A stretch of DNA of 64,000 nucleotides from positions 43,240,725 through 43,304,724 of the forward strand of contig OX439003.1 of assembly GCA_949316495.1 (NCBI GenBank), in the 5' to 3' direction. The notes beneath the pieces are model-generated. The model was not told the origin of the DNA. It saw only the letters and a program-made list of their open reading frames with translations, and searched no databases. Source of the DNA: Amphiduros pacificus. Lineage: Eukaryota > Annelida > Polychaeta > Phyllodocida > Hesionidae. Numbering within the stretch: the stretch's first letter is position 1; the number at the start of each line of letters is the position of its first letter. Below, piece by piece: positions 1 to 10,890 of this stretch. The translations under genes were made by a program, and so were the position numbers.

Positions 1-3000
1 GTATGAAGTACCCTGCAGAGCAGCTTTGCGCTGTGGATGATCCCCAGTCAGGCTCCGGTATGCATGAACTCACCCATCTCTCACTACGCTTCACCGGAGA
101 CTGTAACACCTGATATAATATGTGAAATAATTGTGTGTTTCATTTGTGATAGTTCTATGCCAATAAGCTTTTTTTGAGAATATTTCAACTAAAAGTTGAA
201 GTAAAAGTTGAATATTTCAACTAAAATTAAATATTTCAACTAAAGGTTGGTATAAATTTCAACTAAATTTGGTATGAATACCTGTTTGAGTTTTTCCTCT
301 AAGAGAGGTGCTATTTGCTGCATTGCAGGACTGTGGAATGCCACTCCGGCAGAGTTGACGTTCCTCACAAACACTCCTTCTTTCTCCATCTCTGCTACAA
401 AGCTGTCTATTTTGTCCTTGGGCCCAGAGACCGTCACAGAATCTTCAGCATTGTGACATGCTGGAACAACTCCCTCTGGACACCGAGATCTGGCTTCATT
501 CCAGCTTAAACCTGAAGATATGTTGAGAATATGCTCTATTGTTTTGTAAATGTGTTTATTCTATGATGGAGGGCTACTAATAAATGTGCAAAACAATTCA
601 TAAGTAGATTTTCATGTTCCTCAACCATGTAGTCCTGGCCCTAACCGGAATAAGACCTCGGATAAGTAGCGTGGCAGACAAACATATTATTCCATATTAC
701 TCCAGAACCACCTCAATCCCATTTACTTGTTATTGAAATATAACAAACAACAAAAAACTATTGTGTTTTAATCAGACTTCATCTATTAAAATATCTTACC
801 CACAGCAGCCATCCCACCAGGTGGCAGGTCAGTTTCTATGATGCACTTTGACCTCCAATAGGAAACTTCCATGGCCTGTTTTAAGGTAAGGCTCCCAGCG
901 GCATATCCACAGGTAATTTCCCCGAATGAATGACCGATCATTCCATTTGGTGTTAACCCCATAGTACGTAGAGTCTCCACAAGAGCAATCTAGCATAAAC
1001 ATGTAAACAGTTTAAATGGATGAAAATACAGTGAACAGCTTTAAGTTGGGTTGATCTTCTCTCACCAAGCAACCCTCATTTCGGCCTGATTTAGGATGAG
1101 TTCTAGGACTTTTCATTTGGCAAAACTATGCTTAGCCAAGGGTACAATTTAATCAATATTAGACTTCGTTACCAGTGCCATTTGTCTATTTTGCTTCTCT
1201 TTGACTAGTTGAGCTCTGCCAAGGTCAAGGTTGTTAAATAGCTATCCCCTGACATTTGTTGGAAATGGTGTTTAACATTAATTGGTTCGCCTCGTGGTTT
1301 TTTAGTCTGGTATTAACAATTCTAAATTGACTCCAAATGGAATCTGTTTGCCTTAGAGTTTCTGTTCAGAGAAGATGAAATGCTACTGACCTGTATTGCT
1401 GTAGTTCCTATTGTTGCCTCCAGGGTGCCCATTGTGCAGGAAGAGGAAGTAATTATATCCACTAGATCCACACCATACTCCTGCAGGGTGGAGTGGCACT
1501 GGTGGAGAGTCTCCCTGCATACTTCTAGCTCCATCAGGGCGGAACCCATGCCCAACCACTGACACCCCATACCTGGGAAGATGTACCACACCGGCCGGGT
1601 GAGATGACTCCCAGGTACTTCCTGTAAATATGCCAAGTACATCAGCTATGGAGAGCACAAATATACTGATGCTACCACAACTACTAATTATACTACTATG
1701 AATGATAATTTTACTACTGGAAATAATAATAATTACACACAGATCTATCATTGTACTAATATTTTTGATTAACTACTACTTTTACTTTTACCACTATCAT
1801 TGCATTACCACTACCATTACAACTATCACTACCATTACCACTACCACTACCATTACCACTACCATTACCACTACAACTACCACTACAACTACAACTACCA
1901 CTACCACTACCACTACCTTTCTACTTCCACTGCTATTTCCTCAGCTTTTATTCTTTTTAGTGTTTACAATGAGTAAACCTATTTCAACAACTTTCTTAAT
2001 AGGTGTTCCAACGTGTTCCAGAATGGTATATATATCTTGATATCTGTTATAGTATCCTCTCTGATTTACTCACCTGCACCTGGTCTTTGGTGTCATGCTT
2101 GCTGTTTAAAACAGTAAAACCCCTGTATGGATAGAGTTGCGGAGATACATTCGAGGTCCACTGGAGTAGGGTCTGTAGATATACATTATCTGATTGTGAT
2201 TTCATCAAGTCCAAACGTGCCAGTGTTTCCTGTTTGGTTCTACCGGATGCTGTGGCCAGTCTGACGGCACCGGAAGCTAAGTGTTGTTCATGCGTGCTAG
2301 CTACATCCGGTCTCCTAACCACCACATGGGAATATGTCCCTCCTATACCAAATGCATTGATAGCAGCATACTGCCCTTGCCAAGGTAAAGGTTGTGTGAC
2401 AACTTTGAGTCTGCCATCCACTAGGCCTGGCACCTGTGGGTTGGGCTTGGAATAATGAAGATTAGGTGCTATGGTAGAGGCCTTCATGGAGAGTATCACC
2501 TTTATCAGAGACACCAATCCTACAAGAGACATATCCATTATAAACAACAAAACATGTTGTATAATATGTCTATGATAACCTGTCACTTAATATTGGTAAA
2601 TATGTTCTTTTAGTATGTTAATTATTTCCTAAAATGTTATTTATTTTGTAAAATGCTAATTATTCTTTAAAATGCTAATTATTCTGTAAAATGGTTATTT
2701 ATCCTTAAAAAGTGTAATAATGTTAGTTATTAATGATAGTTATGTTTTCATGTGGTACCCTTTTACTACAATATAGTTTACTATCATAACAAATTGATAA
2801 TTTCTGTATAGATTGATAACTTTGTAAATTAATAAAACCATAAAATCAACGTGTACCTGATGTGGTTTCTGTGTGTCCCAGATTGGATTTAACTGAACCA
2901 ATCAGCAGTGGCTGTTCCCTGTCCTGACAGAACACATCTGTGATGGCATTAAGTTCAGCTATATCTCCCATCTGTGTTCCAGTGCTGTGACTTTCAACGT

Positions 3001-6000
3001 ATGATATACAACTGGGGCTCAATCCACATTCTTTATAGAAGTCTCTCATTAGGTTGGTCTCACACTCCTGGGAGGGGTTGTGTATGCCTGGACACAAATA
3101 GAGCAAACACTTTATTGAGATGCTTTATACATTTCTATTTAAATGTTTGTAGTTTATGAAATTTATAGCACTTTCAGTATTGGAATAGGTCGGATATTAA
3201 TCAACGTTTTTAGGCATGTAAGTGTTCAACATTAATGATGTAGATGCTGTGTGGAATAAGTTTTGCCAACTTGTTTAAAATCATTCTTTGCTTATAAAAA
3301 TTGATTGTAAATTTTTATTACTTCAAGCGACCACCCATCTTCATTTTAAAATCCATATTTTAACATTGATAAAAAAAATAATTAAAATTGGTTATCCTCA
3401 TTTCAGATCAATGAATCAGTATGATCATGCTGAGTTTTTTAGTAATGCGTAAATGTAACGCATTTGAATCCCAGGAATACTTATTCACGAGGAAGGTACA
3501 CAATATTTAACCAAATATCAAAAAAGGAAGAATGAACGTCATCATGTTCAAGATGGCGTTAAGTAATTTTGATCAAGGAGAGCAATTATCTTATTTTATG
3601 TTTTCATCACTATTAAACGTACGATTTCAGGTTAGAGACAATAAGCCTGTTCTCAGGTCCTACATGTGTAATGACCTTCTCTTTGTGAATAGGGCTTGTG
3701 TATTTTGGTTAATCCCATTATGCTGATAACATGACCCACAACCAACCAAATAGGGAGCAATGGTTGGAGTAAGACAATGTTAATTGTATCAAACAGTCAT
3801 TCAGCTAAAGCTCATAATGCCATAAATCTATCTGTGCCAAAAGATTCACACAGAGAAACAATCACAATAGAAATAATTTAAAATATTTCAGAATTGTTTC
3901 ACAATTGACTCTTTCTTTTACAAGTTACCACTACGAATCAACTGTTTGGCTTGAAAAAATCATATCCATCAGAATGCTGTTTTTACCTCAAGACATTGCA
4001 ATTTAACTGGCCCTGTTTGGTTTGAAAAAGTGATATCCAATAGAATGTTGTTTTTACCTCAAGGCATTGCAATTTAACTGGCCCTGTTTGGTTTGAAAAA
4101 GTGATATCCAATAGAATGTTGTTTTTACCTCAAGACATTGCAATTTAACTGGCCCTGTTTGGTTTGAAAAAGTGATATCCAATAGAATGTTGTTTTTACC
4201 TCAAGACATTGCAATTAAACTGGCCCTGTTTGGTTTGAAAAAATCATATCCATCAGAATGCTGTTTTTACCTCAAGACATTGCAATTTAACTGGCCCTGT
4301 TTGGTTTGAAAAAGTGATATCCAATAGAATGTTGTTTTTACCTCAAGACATTGCAATTAAACTGGCCCTGTTTGGTTTGAAAAAGTGATATCCAATAGAA
4401 TGTTGTTTTTACCTCAAGGCATTGCAATTTAACTGGCCCTGTTTGGTTTGAAAAAGTGATATCCAATAGAATGTTGTTTTTACCTCAAGACATTGCAATT
4501 AAACTGGCCCTGTTTGGTTTGAAAAAGTGATATCCAATAGAATGTTGTTTTTACCTCAAGACATTGCAATTAAACTGGCCCTGTTTGGTTTGAAGAAGTG
4601 ATATCCACCAGAATGTTGTTTTTACCTCAAGACATTGCAATTAAACTGGCCCTGTTTGGTTTGAAAAAGTGATATCCAATAGAATGTTGTTTTTACCTCA
4701 AGACATTGCAATTTAACTGGCCCTGTTTGGTTTGAAGAAGTGATATCCACCAGAATGTTGTTTTAACCTCTATATATAGCAATTTAACTGACCCTGTTTT
4801 CTGTAACCATGTGATGTACACTTAGTGTGTATGAGGTGAGAGTAGATGCGCCTAGCATCAGATCCTCTCTGAAGCAGCATCACAGCGATGCCATCTGACC
4901 GTGTGTATCCATCAGCTGAAATTACAAACAATTTCTCAAGTTGTTGAATAAATTCTTATAATGGATTTATTTTTTGTTAAAATAATATCATATACAACTG
5001 TTTAAAAGACAAGGAAAAAGAAAAGGAAAAGGAGAAAGAAAATGAAAAGGAAAAAGAAAAGGAAAAATCTAAAATACTGTTATTTACAAACTCTTATAAT
5101 AAGAAAAATGTCTCAAAATGGCTGCACTTGTAAGTGGGCGGGTATGAAGAAAAGATATAATATAAAGATCTATCGTCTGAGGATTTATTGACATGATATA
5201 AGGAGATATAACGTTTGAGAAGTTGGAAAGTTATGATAAAAAGATCCTTTGATGTATGAGGCTTAAATGGAAACAAAATCCAGCACGGTGATATTTGGAA
5301 CATAATTCTTAAAATTTGACATGTGGACTTGGTCGACTATAAACTCAGAAAAAAATGAATAATGAACTGTGAATAGTGAATAATTAACAAAGTTCACACA
5401 CATTAAATGTTATGGTATTGTAATAATATACTTTGGAGCCTAATGGAATGGTAATTTAAAATATTTCCTCTCATGGAATGGCATCATCACATGTTTGGCC
5501 CAAAAACATGCTTGGAAGTTTTTATTGACCAACTTACAATGATTAGTGCTTTCATGTGGTAAGAATACTTTGAAGTTGGACAATTTCATTGAATAGTTTG
5601 GTAAAAAGATAAAGCAATGGATGTTTATGATATTATCACATAACATTACGTCTGATACATTCTTATATTCTAGTCTACCTAGAAGCATGATACTTACTGT
5701 CAGCATCAAACGATTTGCTGGTTGTATAGCTGAGGGCACCAAGTTCTGCCACAACTTTGGTGCTGCAAGCGTTAAGGTTGACGTTGCAAGCCCCAACAAT
5801 TGCTGCATCACACTCCCCTGATCTGATAGCTCTCAAAGCATTGTGTAGACACATCATACTGGAAGAACAGGCCGAGTTCAGAGTATAACTGGGACCTGTA
5901 ACATAGTATTATCATCAGAGTGTCAGTGGGCCCTGTAACATAGTATAACTCTCTCAGAGACCTGTAACAAAGCTTAGTTCTATAAGTCTTAGAGTATTAT

Positions 6001-9000
6001 CATCAGAGTGTCACTGGGACCTGTAACAAAGCTTAGTTCTCTCAGAGTAACATCATCAGAGTGCCACTGCGGCCTGTAACAAAGCTTAGTTCTCTCAGAG
6101 TATCATCATCAGAGTGTCACTGGGACCTGTAACAAAGCTTAGTTCTCTCAGAGTATCATCATCAGAGTGTCACTGGGACCTGCAATAAAGCTTAGTTCTC
6201 TCAGAGTATAGGTATCAGAGTGTCACTGGGGCCTGCAACAAAGCTTAGTTCTCTCAGAGTATCATCATCAGAGTGCCACTGCGGCCTGTAACAAAGCTTA
6301 GTTCTCTCAGAGTATCATCATCAGAGTGTCACTGGGACCTGTAACAAAGCTTAGTTCTCTCAGAGAATCATCATCAGAGTGACACTGGGACCTGTAACAA
6401 AGCTTAGTTCTCTCAGAGTATCATCATCAGAGTGTTACTGGGACCTGTGGCAAAGCTTAGTTCTCTCAGAGTATATTTACTGATGCCGCCATCTGTATAT
6501 CATGTTCCAGAATAGAAAGGCATGATAAGCACTTGGCACAAATTCTAGGAGCATGTGACAGAAATAACTAAATCAAAAACATTTTGTCTATATGTTCAAG
6601 GTCGGCCTCTTAGCCAACTTTCTCAAAATCCATAATTATTTTTCGAAATGGTCGGCTTTGAGGCCTCTATGTTATAGTTTCTTTCAAATAAAACGTTCAA
6701 ATAAAACCCAATATAAAGATTTCAATTTTGGTTTCTGCAAAAAGTCATTATTTTTCTTATTACCCACGCTTGCAAAAAACATTTTAATTCTATATGTCAT
6801 GAGGTACACATCGCCCAAATATAACCCTAATGTGAATATTTTTTTTCTATATAAAGACATTATTTTATAAATTGTCTACGTTTGCAAAAAAGCACAATTC
6901 AATTCTATGTTCTGACGTGCATATCGTTAATGCCTCAGTCACATTTGTGCCGATTTCAGTAAAGATGCCCGGCCGATGGGTACTTTTTACAAAATCGGCA
7001 GGCAGTTCAGATTGCCATGCGGCCACTGGGAGATCATCGGCCACAATTGGGCATCTTTAAGACATCGGGCGGGTCATCGGGAACTTTTATCAGGAACATA
7101 AATGTTGCCGGCTTTTCCCCGATGTCTTATCAGCAAATATCATCTTAAAGAACACGGCAGGGTTCCGGCAGTGTCCCGCAGGGGCATCGGCAGATTATCT
7201 TAGGTCTGCCGGTGGCATCGTGTGGTGAAAATAGGATTAAATATTTTTTTAAGCCTACCCAGACGTTTTAAAGACAGCCTGTAGACGTCTGTGTCATGAA
7301 ACAGACGTCGTAAAGATATCCTACAGACGTCTGTGCTATTCAGTTTTGCACGTGCCGTGCGGTGCCCTTTAATGATGTGACCACAGCTAGGGCATCTCTC
7401 AGATTGTTGGTGATAAACTCCCCGGCATAACTAATGCCTCAGGCACATTTGCACCGGGCGCCGGCCGGGAAGTAACAATCGGCCGACTTCACAATCTGCC
7501 GGGCGCCGGGGAGTTTATCAGCAACAATCTCAGATATGCCGTAGCTGTGGTCACATTGTTAAAGGGCACCGCACGGCACGTGCAAGACTGAATGGCACAG
7601 ACGTCTGTAAGAAGTGAGGATCATTGACAGACGTCTGTAGGATATCCTAAAGACGTCTATATCATTTGACAGACGTCTGAAAGACATCCTAAAGATGTCT
7701 ATGATATATCGCAGGGAGCCCGTATGATCATCTGACGATGGCCTGTGAACACATGAAATAAAAATAATCCTATTTTCACCGCACGATGCCACCGGCAGCC
7801 CTAAGATAATCTGCCGATGTCCCTGCGGGATACTGCCGGGACCCTGCCGTATACTTTAAGATGATATTTGCTGATAACACATCAGGGAGACACCAGAAAC
7901 TTTTAAGTTGCAGCTAAAAGTCTTAAAGATGCCCAATTGTGGCCGATGATCTTCCGGTGCCCGCACGGCAATCTGAACTGCCTGCCGATTTTGTAAAAAT
8001 TACCCATCGGCCGGGCATCTTTACTGAAATCGGCGCAAATGTGACTGAGGCATTATCTGGTAATTTTCGTTCTCCGCCGTAAAGTAGAAAAGTAGTCGGT
8101 ACAAAAACAAATTTAGAAGCCATTTATTGAAAATATTTTCACTTCAATCAGGATATTACCTTTGAAGTCAAAGTGATATGATATTCTGTTCGCCAGCATG
8201 CTTCCTTCATTCACCATCTCTAGCCCAGTAATTGTGTCATAAGTAGAGGTGGAAGACTCAAAAGCATCAAACACCGATGCTCCTATGAAGACTGCCGTCT
8301 TACTCCCACGGATGGATTCAGGGTTGACACCGGCATCCATGATGGCTTCCCAAGTTGTCTCCAGAAGAATCCTTAGTTGTGCATCCATAATGTCACTCTG
8401 GCGAGAAGATATCCCAAAAAACGTCGCATCAAATTTAGACAAATCTCTTACTTTACCACTTCTCTTGGGGAGTGAGAGATATTCTGAAAAGGTGAAGCGT
8501 ATATTTACACCAATAACTGGTCCCCAGACATTTCATAGCTTGCTTAGCACTCTTAATCACTTAATCTACCCTACGATGCCTATCTGCGGCCTATCATCAC
8601 ATAGTCTACCCCACGATGCCTATCTGCGGCCTATCATCACATAGTCTACCCCACGATGCCTATCTGTGGCCTATCATCACATAGTCTACCCCACGATGCC
8701 TATCTCTCTCCTATCATTACATAGTCTACCCCACGATGCCTATCTCTCTCCTATCATTACATAGTCTACCCCACGATGCCTATCTGCAGCCTATCATCAC
8801 ATAGTCTACCCCCATGATGCCTATCTGTGGCCAATCATCACATAGTCTACCCCACGATGCCTATCTGCAGCCAATCATCACATAGTCTACCCCCATGATG
8901 CCTATCTGCGGCCTATCATCACATAGTCTACCCCCATGATGCCTATCTGTGGCCAATCATCACATAGTCTACCCCATGATGCCTATCTGGCCTATCATCA

Positions 9001-9144
9001 GTACTCACCCGCATCCCATCTGCTGTTTTCTTCTGTGATCATGTCCTCAGCATTGATGAGGTTATCCCAGAACTCAGCCAAGTGATCTGACTGAGGCAAC
9101 TTGCCTGACATACCACTCACGACCACGTCTTCAGCCATCATCAT
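1..9144 (-). CDS. Animal FAS-type gene, 5' part: ketosynthase (KS) and acyltransferase (AT) domains, multi-exon, partial
   Basis: This is a fatty acid synthase or FAS-like polyketide synthase, a cytosolic megasynthase that condenses malonyl units. I place exons, in minus order, at 9009-9144, 8160-8483, 5698-5896, 4808-4915, 2857-3087, 2074-2519, 1391-1621, 800-989, 282-511 and 1-100 (cut by the window edge). All junctions are GT-AG and all phases agree, giving about 731 codons. KS catalytic residues are Cys163 (SACSSS), His289 (ESHSTGT) and His327 (SNLGHTE). AT residues are Ser579 (GHSFGE) and His681 (AFHS). These sit two to four residues before the human FASN positions as I recall them, so the protein is colinear with FASN. 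Start: three Met codons at 9144-9136 precede AEDVVVSGMSGKLP, matching the usual N-terminus. An acceptor-like AG at 9147 allows a 5' UTR exon upstream. Oddities are a KS loop shorter than in FASN (after residue 250), and Ser where Gly usually follows the first KS His. Whether it is FASN or a FAS-like PKS needs the missing reductase and thioesterase part. Confidence 0.93.
1790..1920. repeat. (ACT/ACC)n trinucleotide microsatellite
   Basis: A run of ACT, ACC and ATT triplets in the FAS-like intron between the exons at 2074-2519 and 1391-1621. It creates a poly-Thr frame that is not a gene. Confidence 0.9.
3938..4800. repeat. 71-bp minisatellite, about 12 copies
   Basis: Units share the phrase GGCCCTGTTTGGTTTGAA and repeat every 71 bp with few changes. 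The array fills the 5' half of the intron between the KS exons at 4808-4915 and 2857-3087. Its outer edge is about 10 bp inside the splice donor at 4807. The remaining intron (3088-3937) shows nothing recognisable. Confidence 0.93.
4998..5070. repeat. Purine-rich simple repeat
   Basis: About 70 bp of AAGGAAAA/AAGAAAA motifs on the plus strand, which is polypyrimidine on the gene strand. It lies inside the intron between 5698 and 4915. The rest of that intron (5071-5697) shows nothing recognisable. Confidence 0.75.
5889..6475. repeat. 53-bp minisatellite, about 10-11 copies, abutting the KS active-site exon acceptor
   Basis: The unit is about 53 bp and contains GGGACCTGTAACAAAGC. On the gene (minus) strand each unit reads as a splice-acceptor-like TTTGTTACAG followed by GTCCCAGT. 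That is nearly the true acceptor and first exon bases at 5897/5896. The array therefore seems to have grown out of the splice junction and leaves a series of acceptor look-alikes in the intron. From 6476 to 6926 I see nothing else. Confidence 0.9.
6928..7431 (+). mobile_element. GACGTC-rich MITE, forward copy with 3' deletion
   Basis: Begins TAATGCCTCAGTCACATTTG, the same end as the fuller copy at 39062-39714. It carries the GATGCCCGGCCGATGGG, GACATCGGGCGGG and CAGACGTCTGT blocks in the same order. It lacks the last stretch before the right terminal repeat. It is non-coding and non-autonomous. A TA dinucleotide lies at the outer end, so TA target choice is possible. It sits in the FAS-like intron between 8160 and 5896, head to head with the next entry. 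Confidence 0.8.
7432..8055 (-). mobile_element. GACGTC-rich MITE, inverted copy
   Basis: The reverse-complement of the family seen at 39062-39714. The right end comes first (TAATGCCTCAGGCACATTTG) and the left end last (TGACTGAGGCATTA). Together with 6928-7431 it makes a foldback structure of about 1.1 kb inside the FAS-like intron. No transposase is encoded. The short open frames here, such as 7559-7792 and 7923-8123, are repeat sequence. Confidence 0.8.
8552..9000. repeat. 40-bp minisatellite, about 11 copies
   Basis: Units contain CATAGTCTACCCCACGATGC and repeat every 40 bp. The array fills the intron between the first and second coding exons (9008 to 8484). It starts within about 10 bp of the splice donor at 9008 and leaves only about 70 bp for branch point and acceptor. 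Confidence 0.93.
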
Positions 9145-9393
9145 ACCTACATAGTATAGAACATCACCGTCATGCATCATGCATCCATTTTAAAATGTAA
9201 ATGGAAAGACATAATTTGTTTCCAATACATATTTTTTTACCAATATTTTTTTGCGCTATTCCGGTTTAATTCCTCATCGTTCTTTTCAGTAAAACGCCTC
9301 GAAAATAAAAACCATTTCATTGAAATTCGTGTAAAAAAACCAAAATCACTGATGCCGCTTAAATTGTTACATTTATTTTGCATGAATATTTGA

Positions 9394-9792
9394 ACCCGCA
9401 TCCCATCTGCTGTTTTCTTCTGTGATCATACCGCGGCCGTGCCGGGATTGAACTCATGATACAATTTCCTACATGAGCTGAGGCCCGTGCCTAAAGGGTT
9501 AACCCGTTGTCCTTGTAAATCTGTGACCGGGTGAGTTGTCATGTCAAGGACCTGCGACATGACAATTCAGTGAGGCAGCACTATATCTGCTACAAGTAGG
9601 TCTCATCACGAAATGACTGAAATAATGTTGAAAGTGATGTAAAACCCCAAACAAACAAACAAACAAATCTGTGATCATGTCTATATGTGGCCTATCATCA
9701 CATAGTCTACCCCCATGATGCCACATATAGGCATCGTGGGGTAGACTATGTGATCATGTCCTCAGCATTGATGAGGTTATCCCAGAACTCTG
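9394..9792 (-). pseudogene. Duplicated fragment of the first FAS-like exon, interrupted by a SINE and a foldback of the 40-bp minisatellite
   Basis: Bases 9394-9429 repeat 9007-9042 of the exon almost exactly. The match resumes at about 9752-9790 (GATCATGTCCTCAGCATTG) and ends at CCCAGAACTC. Between these lie a SINE with target duplications (9430-9668) and one 40-bp minisatellite unit followed by its inverted copy (about 9679-9752). The copy lies 5' of the gene in the same orientation. It is too short to encode a domain. Confidence 0.85.
9430..9668 (+). mobile_element. tRNA-type SINE (family 1), 5'-truncated
   Basis: Matches the full copy at 35869-36194 from the end of its tRNA-like head to the (AAAC)n tail. 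It is flanked by the direct repeat CTGTGATCAT at 9420-9429 and 9669-9678, which marks insertion into the duplicated exon fragment. Confidence 0.9.
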
Positions 9793-10338
9793 ATGCAAAC
9801 CCTTAACCAGAAATACGATTCAGCAAACTGTAAATCTATGTTTTCTGACATTTAAAATCTTCACCGACGCTATTTTATGTCCCTTTATTCTGTAAAGATA
9901 GGTCATTACATGAAAAAAAATATTATATTTTTTCATCACTCAAAAAGCTTAATTGAGAATTTCATATTAATCCCTTTGGCTTGCCATTATATTCAAAATA
10001 ATTAACATCTATCATCACATATCAAATATGACGAAGCATTATTGAGTATTGCGATTGACTGGATGTGTGACTTTGTATGTACTGGTACAGGTCACAACGA
10101 CAACAATATTAATTGGTATTTTGTGTGTCTGACCTACTTTCACATGGGGACAGATTCATGATGGTATGTATCACGTTTATCCAAGCATGGTTGGCTGTTA
10201 CAGGTCTCGTGGGGGTCAAATGCAAGTTGAAGCATCCAGAAGCATCCAGAAGGATCCAGAAGCATCCATAATTCAACCAATCAAATAGGAATTATTTGCA
10301 TCCACAAACACCTGAGTACTTAGCTTCCACAAATATTC
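9793..10338. other. Non-coding, nothing recognised
   Basis: AT-rich sequence upstream of the FAS-like gene. The only structure seen is a short run of AGCATCCAGA repeats near 10236-10262. Confidence 0.6.
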
Positions 10339-10890
10339 ACTAGCCTTGTGTGCAGGAATATTATTAAAATACAGCTTCCAGATTTAAATGGTGAAACTGT
10401 GAAATACAGGTTCAACAGTCTGTGATTTAAATTGTGAAACTGTGAAATACAGCTTCAAGGGTCCGTGATTTAAATAGTAAAACTGTGGCATACAGCTTCA
10501 AGAGTCTGTGATTTAAATGGTGAAATTGTGAAATACAGCTTCAAGAGTCTGTGATTTAAATGGTGGAACTGTGAAATACAGCTTCAAGAGGTTCACTAGC
10601 CTTGTGTGCAGGAATATTATTAAAATACAGCTTCCAGATTTAAATGGTAAAACTGTGGCATACAACTTCAAGAGTCTGTGGTTTAAATGGTGAGACTGTG
10701 AAATACAGATTCAAGAGTCTGTGATTTAAATGGCGAAACTGTGAAATACAGCTTCAAGAGTCTGTGATTTAAATGGCAAGACTGTGCACGTGAAATACAG
10801 CTTCAAGGGTCTGTGATTTAAATGGTGGAACTGTGACATACAGCCTCAAACGTCTGTGATTTAAATGGTGAAACTCTTGAAGCTGTATTT
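10339..10890. repeat. Imperfect 43-bp minisatellite, about 11 copies, with a duplicated edge block
   Basis: Units read roughly AAATGGTGAAACTGTGAAA, then TACAGCTTCAAGAGTCTGTG and ATTT. The block that starts the array (TTCACTAGCCTTGTGTGCAG, near 10339) recurs at about 10588, so a stretch of roughly 250 bp was duplicated inside the array. Confidence 0.85.

Noticed and set aside
1702-2040. 112-codon frame with poly-Thr
   Set aside because: Created by the ACT/ACC microsatellite inside a FAS-like intron.
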